Source: RGIG8745 sp964554265 (lineage in GTDB: Bacteria; Bacteroidota; Bacteroidia; Bacteroidales; Bacteroidaceae). Taken from it: a DNA stretch of 64,000 nt. The stretch is taken from assembly GCA_964554265.1 (NCBI GenBank), contig CAZKOB010000001.1, positions 1 to 64,000 of the forward strand, given 5' to 3'. This document shows, piece after piece, positions 10,701 through 18,800 of this stretch (position 1 is its first letter; each line of letters begins with the position of its first letter). Position numbers and translations under genes: made by a program. Below the pieces are notes generated by a model, which saw only the letters and a list, made by a program, of their open reading frames with translations, was not told the DNA's origin and did no database searches.

Positions 10701-11847
10701 AAACGACAGCTTTGTCGTGACTGTATTCAGCGACGGCGAACGTATACCGAAGGAAAAGGCAGAGCAGATATTCGATCCGTTCTACCAATACAATGAGCGC
10801 AAGGAAAAAGCACAAGGAGTGGGCATCGGATTGTCCTTGTCGCGTTCTTTGGCTGAGATTCACGACGGTTCGCTGTATCTTGACTTGCAGCGGACTGACG
10901 GAAATTCGTTTGTCCTTTCTATTCCTCTTAATATGGAAGCGGAAACAGCCGAGACTGTCGCAGCTGTAAATACCGATTTGGCGATAAATGACACCGGCAA
11001 TTTTGTGGAAGAAAATGCAAAAGGAAAAACAATCCTGATAGTGGAAGATGAGAAAAGCATCCTTAGCTTTATGGCAGACAGATTGTCGGAGTTTTTTGTG
11101 GTTGAGACAGCCGGAAACGGCAAAGAGGCGTTGGAGATACTTCAAAGACAGCCGATAGATCTGGTCATCAGCGATGTGATGATGCCGGACATGAATGGCT
11201 TTGAACTGTGCAAGGCCATCAAGGGCAATATAGAACTGAGCCATATTCCGGTGGTGTTCCTGACAGCAAAGAACGACACGGAAAGTAAGATACAGGGACT
11301 GAAAGTCGGGGCAGAGGCATATATAGAAAAGCCGTTCTCATTTGAATTTTTGCGTCAGCAGGTGATGTCATTGCTTGGCAACAGACAGAATGAGCGTGAA
11401 GCATTCTCGAAGCGTCCGTTCTTTCCGGTAAAGAACATGCAGATGAGCAAGGAAGACGAGGTCTTCATGAAGAAAGTGCTTGATGTGATTAACTCCAATC
11501 TTGACGACGAAACCTTCAATGTGGAGCGCATGGCGGAGGTATTGTGCATGAGCCGTTCAAGTTTGCTCCGCAAGATAAAGACGCTGTTCAATATGGCTCC
11601 GCTCGATTTCATCCGTCTTATCCGTCTGAAAAAGGCGGCAGAACTTATTCAGGAGGGCAAATATAGGGTAGGAGAAATCTGCTACATGGTGGGATTCAGC
11701 TCACACTCCTATTTCAGCAAGCTTTTCAGCAAACAGTTTGGTATGACACCAAAAGACTTTGAGAAGAAGATAGAGCAGGAACGGGAGAAGTCACGAGGAG
11801 TAAATGGCATAAAAATAGAAAATTTGATTCCGGGAAATACAAAATAG
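7795..11847 (+). CDS. Hybrid two-component system sensor/regulator (HTCS)
   Basis: One-protein two-component regulator of the kind that controls Bacteroides polysaccharide loci. It has 1350 residues. In order: a signal peptide (1-23); a periplasmic sensor of repeated beta-propeller motifs (G-L-S-Q-S-N-V, then many D-x-x-G-x-I/M-W-F/I-G-T rungs) with a Y_Y_Y domain near 700-775; one membrane helix about 780-802; HisKA with phospho-acceptor His836 in A-H-E-I-R-T-P-L; an ATPase domain; a receiver domain with Asp1127 in V-I-S-D-V-M-M-P-D; and a C-terminal AraC-type helix-turn-helix (about 1230-1330). It lies between the divergent GH95 operon and the GH2 gene, so these are its most likely targets. 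The ligand is unknown. A short hairpin with T-run follows the gene. Confidence 0.95.
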   Translation: MKRILSFLCIAVALCLAVQTHASVVGHYSFMHINSETGLSQSNVKAIVQDSYGFIWLGTKNGLNRYDGQRVRQFYCFDKKLQCGNQNISALYSGGGQILWVGTDEGVYRYDQTTETFSFVGAKTADGKSMKGWVSHITEDQDGNIWIVVPDEGIFRYDTQGKLKLYAPNIDNRSDMPINICVCSDGSIWSCAWNIGLLEYDRKNDEFITHTKDSKGKSLLNIETNTLAQQGDNLIMAVQNGELKKYDYKRNVLTDITLQNFKHTYVRNASVFGEDIYVGTYNGLYVLNERNKTVKHFRQDINNKDGLSDNVVYTLYRDRENGVWIGTMFGGANYMANRTLAFKHHNMYRDDGAYATNVRVREMAEDCNGQLWIGTEDSGIKCMKLKDGIIESYQNRWRDEESGITLSVSADSRNVYCGHYKDGFEIIDMKGQSRYYNIESLHFEGSVYSQFTTRNGELYIGTDRGAWKSENGTLDFHSIKEMKDLWVFDIMQEGNGDIWFATMGNGVVRYDSKSGKYVKYSHEVDNDKSLSSMSVSSIMQDSKGNIWFSTDRGGVCRYNRKTDDFTRYSIEEGLPDNVAYKILEDRHGNMWFGTNRGLVMMNPDDGNIRTFTMKDGLCENQFNYKSAVAGSDGRFYFGTINGLLSFDPEIKGTKKPVGEIYLTGLSIFNEDMKVDSPDSPLKKSLLETDEIVLPYDRTNLSVDFALLSYSTAFANQYYYMLEPVNKKWVSVGTEGNVQYASLNPGTYTLHIRATSEGTEKGYVTKTLKIKVLPPWWRSVWAICLYIIVFVCAVIVWFLWYWEHKKKQLKEKLKLFEIEKEKELYLNKVNFFTEIAHEIRTPLTLINGPLEIIEEMHISNDKLTKNLKVISQNTKRLLNLASQLLDFQKIGANKLKPNYEVTDVSSLLKETVDRFEPTFTHQGKVLEQVDVEDDISAKIDKEAITKILSNLLNNARKYGEHIVTVSLKRTNDSFVVTVFSDGERIPKEKAEQIFDPFYQYNERKEKAQGVGIGLSLSRSLAEIHDGSLYLDLQRTDGNSFVLSIPLNMEAETAETVAAVNTDLAINDTGNFVEENAKGKTILIVEDEKSILSFMADRLSEFFVVETAGNGKEALEILQRQPIDLVISDVMMPDMNGFELCKAIKGNIELSHIPVVFLTAKNDTESKIQGLKVGAEAYIEKPFSFEFLRQQVMSLLGNRQNEREAFSKRPFFPVKNMQMSKEDEVFMKKVLDVINSNLDDETFNVERMAEVLCMSRSSLLRKIKTLFNMAPLDFIRLIRLKKAAELIQEGKYRVGEICYMVGFSSHSYFSKLFSKQFGMTPKDFEKKIEQEREKSRGVNGIKIENLIPGNTK

Positions 11848-11862
11848 GAATATTTGTACTGT

Positions 11863-11886
11863 AAATGCAGCAAATGTTGCATTTTT
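11863..11886 (+). terminator. Probable terminator after the HTCS gene
   Basis: AATGCA pairs with TGCATT around an 8-nt loop, followed directly by a T-run, 16 bp after the stop codon. The stem is short. Confidence 0.45.
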
Positions 11887-11903
11887 TGATGATGTCGTTT
11901 GGG

Positions 11904-11981
11904 TTGGAGTATGTCTCTTGTACATATATTTGCATATTGTCAATTGGTATGATAATATGTAAAACAAGAGATATAGTCCAA
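11904..11981. promoter_or_regulatory. GH2 promoter flanked by a long inverted repeat (candidate operator)
   Basis: The -7 box TATATTTGC is at 11925-11933; TTTG at 11898-11901 or TTGG at 11904-11907 could serve as the -33 box. Around it, TTGGAGTATGTCTCTTGT (11904-11921) matches the reverse complement of the segment ending at 11981 at 16 of 18 bases, and the arms extend inward to about 11927 and 11955. The left arm lies upstream of the expected transcript start. The repeat is therefore more likely a DNA binding site, possibly for the HTCS, than an RNA hairpin. Confidence 0.6.
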
Positions 11982-12000
11982 CTAAAATTTATGTACTTAT

Positions 12001-14946
12001 ATGAAAATGATTTATAAATCGTTTTTTTTGCTGGTTGCCGGTTTTTTGCAAGGCAACATAGCCGGAGCGCAGATTAAATATCTGCACAGTGACACGGAAG
12101 GCATCACATGGGAAGTCATGCCGGAAAAGGATGCGGCGGCAGACATACGGCAGTTGTCGGAAATCGGATATAAAAATCCGGAGGCTGTGAAAGCTGTAGT
12201 TCCGGGAACCGTTTTCACTTCGTATGTGGAGGCAGGGAAAGAGAAAGATCCGAACTTTGGCGACAACATCCACAATGTGGAACGTGCAAAGTACGACAGA
12301 AGCTTCTGGTATCGTACGGAGTTCAGCATTCCGCAGGATTTTGACAAAGAAACAATATGGTTGAACTTCAATGGAGTCAATCGCAGTGCGGATATTTATC
12401 TCAACGGCCGTCTGCTCGGAGTGCTCGATGGATTCATGCACAGAGGACGCTTCGATATTACCGAGATTGCCGACCGGAACGGCAAGAACACTCTTGCCGT
12501 ACTGGTTCGTATTCCGAAGACTCCACTTGCCAATCAAGGAAGTCCGAACTATCTTTCAAGCGGAGGATGGGACTGGATGCCGTACGTTCCGGGCTTGAAC
12601 AGCGGATTGACCGACAAGGTGTATCTAAGCAATACAGGCTGTTCTACTATTATAGATCCGTGGATACGTACAGAACTCCCTACGCGTGCTAAGGCCGAAG
12701 TGAGTGTGGAAATGGAAATAAGGAACAGCAGCACCGCACGGAAGAAGACTACAGTAAGGGGAGTGATATCTCCGGGCGATGTCGAGTTTGAATGCGAAAT
12801 GGAACTTAATGGAGGAGAGATGAAGACTGTCAGATTTGACAAGCGCTATTACCCTCAGCTCGTCATAAACAGCCCGAAACTATGGTGGCCGAACGGATAT
12901 GGTGAACCGAATTTGTATACATGCAAGCTTGAAGCCATATGCGACGGTCAGGTTTCGGAACAGAAAGAAGTGAAGTTTGGCATAAAGAAATACAGCTATG
13001 ACAAGGAAGGCAATGTGTTCCATCTTCATATCAATGGAGTGCCGGTGTTTGTGAAAGGTGCGAACTGGGGAATGTCTGAATATATGCTCCGTTGCCGGGG
13101 AAAAGAATATGAAACGAAGATTATGCTTCATAAAGAAATGAATTTCAATATGATACGAAACTGGCTCGGCTCTGTTACAGATGATGAATTTTATGAATAC
13201 TGCGATAAGTACGGACTGATGGTATGGGATGATTTCTGGATAAATTCCAATCCGAACTTGCCATACGACTTGAATGCATTCAATAATAACATGATAGAAA
13301 AAATCAAACGCGTGCGCAATCATCCGTGCGTGGCAGTATGGTGTGGAGACAATGAAGCGGCTCCGGAGGCTCCTCTTACAGGATGGATGACGGAAAATGT
13401 GAAGACATTTGATGGCGGTGACCGTTATTTCCAGCCGTGCTCCAATTCGGGAGGACTCAGCGGAAGCGGATTCTGGGGCGCTTTCGACCAGCGTTACTAT
13501 TTCACCGATTATCCGGACCCATCGTCGGGAGGCGACGGAAAGCGAGGCTGGGGATTCAGAACAGAAATCGGTACGGCTGTGGTCCCGACTTTTGAAAGCT
13601 TCAAGAAATTCATGCCGGAAAAGGACTGGTGGCCGATTAACGAAATGTGGAACAAGCATTATTTTGGTCAGAATGCCTTTAACGCACTTCCTGACAGATA
13701 TACGGAATACATAAACAAGGGATTCGGAGAGGCTAAAGACGCTGAAGACTTCTGCCGGAAAGCACAGCTCGTCAATATGGAGTCGAACAAAGCACTGTAT
13801 GAAGGATGGCTCGACCATATATGGGAGGATGCTTCGGGAGTGATGACATGGATGGGACAATCCGCTTATCCGTCGATGGTTTGGCAGACTTACGACTATT
13901 ACTATGATTTGACAGGTGCGTACTGGGGATGTAAGTCGGCATGCGAACCTCTTCATATTTATTGGAATCCGGTAACAGACGGTATAAAGGTGGTCAACAC
14001 GACGGCAAAGGATTATGAAGGACTGACAGCTGAGGCTGTAGTATATAATATGGACGGTCGGGCTGTTGAGCGTTACCGTAAGTCGGCTGTGGTCAACTCC
14101 GTATCCAATACGGCAACACAGTGCTTTGTGCTTGACTTCAACAAGGAGCGTATGAATTTGTCTCTCGGCAAGCATGCCGTGGCGTCATCGACAGCACAAG
14201 GTAATCCTGACTTTGTTGCAGACGGACGGAGTGATACGCGTTGGGCTGCAGAGAGGGCGGACAACGAATGGATATATGTGGATTTGGGCAGTGTGCAGCC
14301 GATTGGCGGAGTACGTCTCAATTGGGAAGCTGCATACGGAAAGGCTTACAAGATTCAGGTGTCGGATGATGCGAAGAAATGGAAAGAAGTGTATAAGACT
14401 GATGAAGGCCGGGAAGGAATAGACGAGATTATCTTTCCGGAAGTGGAAGCGCGCTATGTACGCATGTTCGGTATCGAACTTGGCTGGTGGTTCGGGTATT
14501 CGTTGTGGAATATGGACGTGCTTAGCGGCACACAATCTTCGGAAGACCTGAGTGATGTGCATTTCATACGTCTGAAACTGAAAGACAAGAGTGGCAAAGT
14601 CGTATCGGAAAATAACTATTGGAGAGGAAATGACCGCAAGAACTTCACAGCCCTCAATAAGCTTGAAAAGGTAAAGCTCAGCACTTCGTCGAAACTGACA
14701 AAGAAAAACGGAAAGGCTGTTATTTCTGCATCTGTCTCCCTGCCGAAATCGGCGAAAAATGTGGCTTTTGCCGTAAGAGTGCAGGCTGTGAGAACATATG
14801 ACGGCGAGCGTATTCTTCCGGCAATAATGAACGACAACTATTTCACGCTTGTGCCGGGAGAAACAAAGGACATCACCATTGAGTTTGACGAAAAGTTGCT
14901 TGAAGGTGGAGGATACAAACTTATGGCGGAACCTTATAACAGATAA
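12001..14946 (+). CDS. GH2 family glycosidase (exo-beta-glucosaminidase / beta-mannosidase type) with F5/8C module
   Basis: Secreted retaining beta-glycosidase of the exo-beta-glucosaminidase/endo-beta-mannosidase branch of GH2. It has 981 residues: signal peptide (1-23), a galactose-binding-like sandwich domain (R-S-F-W-Y-R-T-E-F, W-L-N-F-N-G-V-N), the G-G-W-D-W-M-P loop, an immunoglobulin-like domain ending W-W-P-N-G-Y-G, and a TIM barrel. The likely acid/base is Glu452 (W-C-G-D-N-E) and the likely nucleophile Glu522 (F-R-T-E-I-G). After the barrel, an F5/8 type C (CBM32-like) module occupies about 721-845, followed by another beta-sandwich. It follows the HTCS gene, with its own promoter. 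The exact substrate (GlcN, Man or another beta-linked sugar) is not decided by sequence alone. Confidence 0.85.
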   Translation: MKMIYKSFFLLVAGFLQGNIAGAQIKYLHSDTEGITWEVMPEKDAAADIRQLSEIGYKNPEAVKAVVPGTVFTSYVEAGKEKDPNFGDNIHNVERAKYDRSFWYRTEFSIPQDFDKETIWLNFNGVNRSADIYLNGRLLGVLDGFMHRGRFDITEIADRNGKNTLAVLVRIPKTPLANQGSPNYLSSGGWDWMPYVPGLNSGLTDKVYLSNTGCSTIIDPWIRTELPTRAKAEVSVEMEIRNSSTARKKTTVRGVISPGDVEFECEMELNGGEMKTVRFDKRYYPQLVINSPKLWWPNGYGEPNLYTCKLEAICDGQVSEQKEVKFGIKKYSYDKEGNVFHLHINGVPVFVKGANWGMSEYMLRCRGKEYETKIMLHKEMNFNMIRNWLGSVTDDEFYEYCDKYGLMVWDDFWINSNPNLPYDLNAFNNNMIEKIKRVRNHPCVAVWCGDNEAAPEAPLTGWMTENVKTFDGGDRYFQPCSNSGGLSGSGFWGAFDQRYYFTDYPDPSSGGDGKRGWGFRTEIGTAVVPTFESFKKFMPEKDWWPINEMWNKHYFGQNAFNALPDRYTEYINKGFGEAKDAEDFCRKAQLVNMESNKALYEGWLDHIWEDASGVMTWMGQSAYPSMVWQTYDYYYDLTGAYWGCKSACEPLHIYWNPVTDGIKVVNTTAKDYEGLTAEAVVYNMDGRAVERYRKSAVVNSVSNTATQCFVLDFNKERMNLSLGKHAVASSTAQGNPDFVADGRSDTRWAAERADNEWIYVDLGSVQPIGGVRLNWEAAYGKAYKIQVSDDAKKWKEVYKTDEGREGIDEIIFPEVEARYVRMFGIELGWWFGYSLWNMDVLSGTQSSEDLSDVHFIRLKLKDKSGKVVSENNYWRGNDRKNFTALNKLEKVKLSTSSKLTKKNGKAVISASVSLPKSAKNVAFAVRVQAVRTYDGERILPAIMNDNYFTLVPGETKDITIEFDEKLLEGGGYKLMAEPYNR

Positions 14947-14989
14947 GTAAGGTAAGGTTGGGGATTCCTTGTGGTTCTTAGGGGTGCTT

Positions 14990-15085
14990 TTGCTGGTGTA
15001 TTCACAGACTCCTCTTATAAATCTTAGGGTTGGAAGTTGGGGTGTTCACAGAATCCTCCTGTGATTCTTAGGGTTGTAAGTTGGT
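14990..15085. repeat. Direct repeats of about 44 bp leading into palindrome P2
   Basis: Two imperfect units of about 44 bp (TTCACAGACTCCTC, then about 20 variable bases, then TTAGGGTTG and AAGTTGG) precede a third that starts the palindrome at 15086. A similar arrangement lies before the palindrome at 32505. Confidence 0.65.
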
Positions 15086-15285
15086 GTATTCACAGACTCC
15101 TTCGTTGCTTCGCGCCACCTCCCCTAACTTAGGGGAGGAGCCTGGTTACTCAGTGGATGTAAATGCTATTATATTATCAACTTGTAAGTTAACTTGCTAT
15201 TGACTTTCCAATGAGCAAGGTAACTAAGTTCCTCCCCTAAGTTAGGGGAGGTGGCGCGAAGCGACGGAGGAGTCTGTGAATACAA
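15086..15285. repeat. Large palindrome P2, 65-bp arms
   Basis: Arms at 15086-15150 and 15221-15285 are near-perfect inverted copies around a 70-bp loop. Each arm itself contains a smaller palindrome, CTCCCCTAACTTAGGGGAG. The same arms recur at 32505-32798. Confidence 0.92.
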
Positions 15286-15304
15286 CTGCAAAAGCAGCTA
15301 ATTT

Positions 15305-16030
15305 CTGTTTATGAACATACTTGGCTGGGATTCCTGTTTTTAGCCGCCAAACCCCATCTTTGTTTTTCTCGGCATTGAAAAATCTGATTTTGATTTTTTA
15401 AGAAATCAATTTGGACAATATCAAAATTCAGCCCGAAAAACAGACGTTCTCAAACTCGTTCACCTTGAAAATAAATTTGTTCACCTTGAAAATGTTTTTA
15501 AAGTGCCTTTTAAACAAATTTTCAAGGTGAACGAATTTTATTTCCAGCGTACTCTTTTTTTCAGACGAGGCACACGCGAATGTGAATTAATGTATCTTTT
15601 TGAAATATAAATTGTATTATTTTTACATTTGTGATTCAAGACCTGAAAACGGCCTCAGAATCGCACAAACGGAACTTTTGTTGGGCTCGGCCGATTTTAT
15701 GCGATTCTGCGAGGCCTTGATTTTAACATTTCAAATTGTCAGAAAAAACGCGTAATTCATGACAAGTAGATGGTGTATGACAGGCCCACGTCTGTATCCG
15801 TTTCGTTGCATTGAAAGTAAACTGGAGAGGATATGAACTTGCAGACATTAAAATGAGCAGAGATTAAAGTATCGGCTCTTGCACAGACCGGTGTGACAAT
15901 ACAGATTACAAGCTTCCGCAAAACAAGGAAGTATCGAGCCGGACAATGCCCATGAGAGGACATCAAAGAATAGCGAAACTCTTCGATGAGAATTTTGGAG
16001 TGACACGATGACGAAGTCAGGACTGAAATA
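15305..16030 (+). repeat. Copy A of the mosaic intergenic repeat
   Basis: Plus-strand copy lacking the first two modules. It has the GATTCCTGTTTTT block, TTCACCTTGAAAAT repeats (two direct copies and one degenerate or inverted), the CAGAATCGCA hairpin, and an end segment that begins TTGTC and closes GACAA (15736-15765). Its 3' tail shares one stretch with copy D (to about 15860) and another with copy F (about 15955-16030), so copies recombine or are assembled from modules. No gene is seen between 14947 and 16200. Confidence 0.8.
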
Positions 16031-16137
16031 AGCAGGAGGTGATTTAAGTTATGGCAAATATGTAGCATGACGCATCTGTTGCAACATTTATTCTATTTTT
16101 TTGCGTATTTGTTCCTGTTTGTGATGATTCTTTAATA

Positions 16138-16145
16138 TAATTTTG
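16138..16145 (+). promoter_or_regulatory. Probable -7 box of the FAS1-SusCD operon
   Basis: TAATTTTG fits TAnnTTTG, 55 bp before the first start codon of the operon. The nearest TTTG upstream is spaced 16 bp away, shorter than usual, so the -33 element is uncertain. Confidence 0.4.
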
Positions 16146-16200
16146 TTGTCGGAATCAGATAAATTCACAAATAAAAAACATATCTAATACGAATATTCAG

Positions 16201-18786
16201 ATGTATACGAAAAGTAAATGCGGAGCCTATATCCGCCGGAACAAACTTTATCTGTGTATGGCGGCAGTAGTGTGCGTTCCATTGCTAAATTCATGTAAGG
16301 ATGACTACCCTTATGATGACAGTGAACCTCAATGGCTCGGTTCAAATGTTTATGATTATCTGCAACACGATGGGCATTACACCAATTATCTGCGTCTGAT
16401 AGATGATTTGGGGTATAAGGAAACATTGCTCAGAACCGGCAGTAAGACTTTGTTTCCTGCAAACGATGAGGCTTTTGCAGCCTATTTCCGTGAACGGCAT
16501 CTGGAAGGAAACGGTATCGACATCATAAGTTCGATGTCGATGCCGCAAAAGCGCGTTCTGTTCAATTCCACGATGCTGAACATGGCATATCTCGACAATA
16601 TGTTGTCGAATGTATGGACCACGAACGAAGGAGACGAGAGCGGTGAAGGGCGTGCCATGGTACGGGAAACGTCGGCATCTTATCTTGACTCCATACGTTT
16701 TGTGCCTTCGGCAAATCTTCCGGTAAACTCGTATTGGAGTCGATTTGCGGAACGTGGAGGTATCTATCTTGTAGACAACACTTCGCGTCCGAATGTATTT
16801 TTCACTCCGGCATTTATGCAGAAAACAGAGATGACGGAGAATGACTGGGCTGTCATATCCGATGGCAAACCATACGAGACGGAAGGATTCTATGTGAATG
16901 GCGCGAAGGTGGCAGCCTCTAATAAGAATGTCACTTGTAAAAACGGTTATCTGCATATAGCAGATGAAGTGGTGAGTCCTCTTGACAATATGGCGGAGGT
17001 GATAGCCGGAAACGGCAATACAGGCTTGTTCGCCTATCTGATGGACAAGTTTTCTGCTCCTTATTATGATATCGAGACAGATAATGCAGTAAAAGCTTTT
17101 TATACAGACGGAAGCATCAAGGATTCAGTGTTTGTAAAGCGTTACTTCAATGACAATTCAGTCGGTGAGTGTTTGCAGACACCTGATAAAAAGGATATTG
17201 GTGCGGCAAATATGTTGTATTTTGACCCGGGATATAACACATTGTCCGTACCTACGGATATGGGTGTCATGCTTGTGCCTACAGATGAAGCAATGAACCT
17301 GTATTGGAATTCAGAGCGAGGACGGTTTCTCAAAGATGTCTATGGTGAATGGGACAATGTGCCTCTCGATGTGTTGTCTAAGTTAGTAAAGAACCACCAG
17401 CTGAAGTCGTTTGTCGGTTCTTTGCCTCACGAGTGGAATAATTTGTCAGACCAGAAAGGTTTCCTTCTCAATCTGAAAGAGGATGATATCGAAGGAAGCG
17501 TATTGGCTTGTAACGGACTTGTTTATCTGACGAACAGAGTGTTCCCTCCAATAGATTATCAGTGTGCATACGGTCCGACACTCACTTCGCCGAAAACCAA
17601 AGTGATGAAACTTGCCATTGATGACAACGATGATTTGAAGTTCCATCTTTATCTTCGTTCTTTGGAAAACCAGTATAACCTTCTTGTACCTGTCGATGAG
17701 GCGATGAAAGAATACCGCGAGCCTATAAGCTGGGCGATATGGGCGACGAGCGGCATCGACAAACGAGAGATATGGTCGTTCAAGATTGTAGGAGAAAAAA
17801 TATATGCAGACATATATAATGTAAATGCAGACGGCAGCAAGGGTTCGCGCCGGGAGACGATAGGTGATACGAGTGAGGGGCAGATGCGTATAATGAACCG
17901 TTTGAATGACATTATAGACATGCATATAGTTGTAGCGGACAATGAGACAGAACCGTTCTCCGGTTTCATGGACAGCGGTGAAATGAAGTACGCTCTCACA
18001 AAAGGCGGCACTTTGCTTGGAGTGAGCGGAAAGGATGAACAGACGCAGATTTATGGAGGCGGAGATCAGGAGCTTGGATTGCCGAACGCTACAGTAAGCA
18101 ATATATATCAGACAGACAACAGTCATACGTTCTTTATCGACCGTATTCTTCAGGATCCTTTCAAATCCGTATATGCAACCTTGCAGGATAATCCGGAATA
18201 TAGTGAGTTCTTCTCGCTGTTGTTGGGTGAGCCGGCTGTGTTCTCATATTTCCAGGAAGACAATGACATAATGCCGGTTTTCGATTTAAGCACAACGGAA
18301 CAGTCGAGTGGGATAGGGCAGATAGTCACTTCGTTCAACAACTATCGTTATACAGTGCTTGTTCCTACTAATGATGCGATAAGACAGGCTTTCAGAGAAG
18401 ATACCGACTTATGGACTTGGGACAGAATATCCAATGAAGACGATCCTGTCGTAAAGAAAGAGAAATGCCTTTACTTGCTCAATTTCCTCCGGTATCATTT
18501 TATTGACGGTGCAGTGCCGGTTGCAGGTGTTTCGTTCTCCAAGGATTATGATACCGCAGCCAGAGACGAAAACAATCAGTTTGTCAAGATACATATAGAG
18601 AGTACGGCCAATGGCTTGAGTTTTGACGGTTGTTCCAGTGTCGTCACCTCCGACGAGAGCAATTACAATATATTGGCACGCGACTATATTGTGGATAATA
18701 AGGATACTCAGAAAGCCAATAACATCTTGGCATCATCGAGAGCTGTCATACATCTTGTTAACCATGTAGCGAACTATAAAAAATAA
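16201..18786 (+). CDS. Surface lipoprotein with several fasciclin (FAS1) domains
   Basis: First gene of a seven-gene operon. It has 861 residues. A lipoprotein signal ends at Cys32, followed by Lys-Asp-Asp, an acidic pattern like known Bacteroidetes surface-export signals. I read about four FAS1-like modules from recurring pairs of T-L-F/V-P-x-N/D-E/D-A and an N-G-x-L/V-Y/H-x-x-x-x-V/I strand (roughly 45-265, 265-445, 450-640 and 655-860). FAS1 domains in other organisms mediate adhesion; no enzyme motif is visible. It ends 14 bp before the first SusC gene. The inferred role is a surface adhesin or glycan-binding partner of the SusCD pair; the ligand is unknown. Confidence 0.82.
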   Translation: MYTKSKCGAYIRRNKLYLCMAAVVCVPLLNSCKDDYPYDDSEPQWLGSNVYDYLQHDGHYTNYLRLIDDLGYKETLLRTGSKTLFPANDEAFAAYFRERHLEGNGIDIISSMSMPQKRVLFNSTMLNMAYLDNMLSNVWTTNEGDESGEGRAMVRETSASYLDSIRFVPSANLPVNSYWSRFAERGGIYLVDNTSRPNVFFTPAFMQKTEMTENDWAVISDGKPYETEGFYVNGAKVAASNKNVTCKNGYLHIADEVVSPLDNMAEVIAGNGNTGLFAYLMDKFSAPYYDIETDNAVKAFYTDGSIKDSVFVKRYFNDNSVGECLQTPDKKDIGAANMLYFDPGYNTLSVPTDMGVMLVPTDEAMNLYWNSERGRFLKDVYGEWDNVPLDVLSKLVKNHQLKSFVGSLPHEWNNLSDQKGFLLNLKEDDIEGSVLACNGLVYLTNRVFPPIDYQCAYGPTLTSPKTKVMKLAIDDNDDLKFHLYLRSLENQYNLLVPVDEAMKEYREPISWAIWATSGIDKREIWSFKIVGEKIYADIYNVNADGSKGSRRETIGDTSEGQMRIMNRLNDIIDMHIVVADNETEPFSGFMDSGEMKYALTKGGTLLGVSGKDEQTQIYGGGDQELGLPNATVSNIYQTDNSHTFFIDRILQDPFKSVYATLQDNPEYSEFFSLLLGEPAVFSYFQEDNDIMPVFDLSTTEQSSGIGQIVTSFNNYRYTVLVPTNDAIRQAFREDTDLWTWDRISNEDDPVVKKEKCLYLLNFLRYHFIDGAVPVAGVSFSKDYDTAARDENNQFVKIHIESTANGLSFDGCSSVVTSDESNYNILARDYIVDNKDTQKANNILASSRAVIHLVNHVANYKK

Positions 18787-18800
18787 AAAAACAAAAACAA

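Noticed and set aside
12880..14175. Long open frame (431 codons) on the minus strand opposite the GH2 gene
   Set aside because: It is an antisense shadow of a confidently assigned GH2 enzyme, with no motif, signal or plausible promoter.
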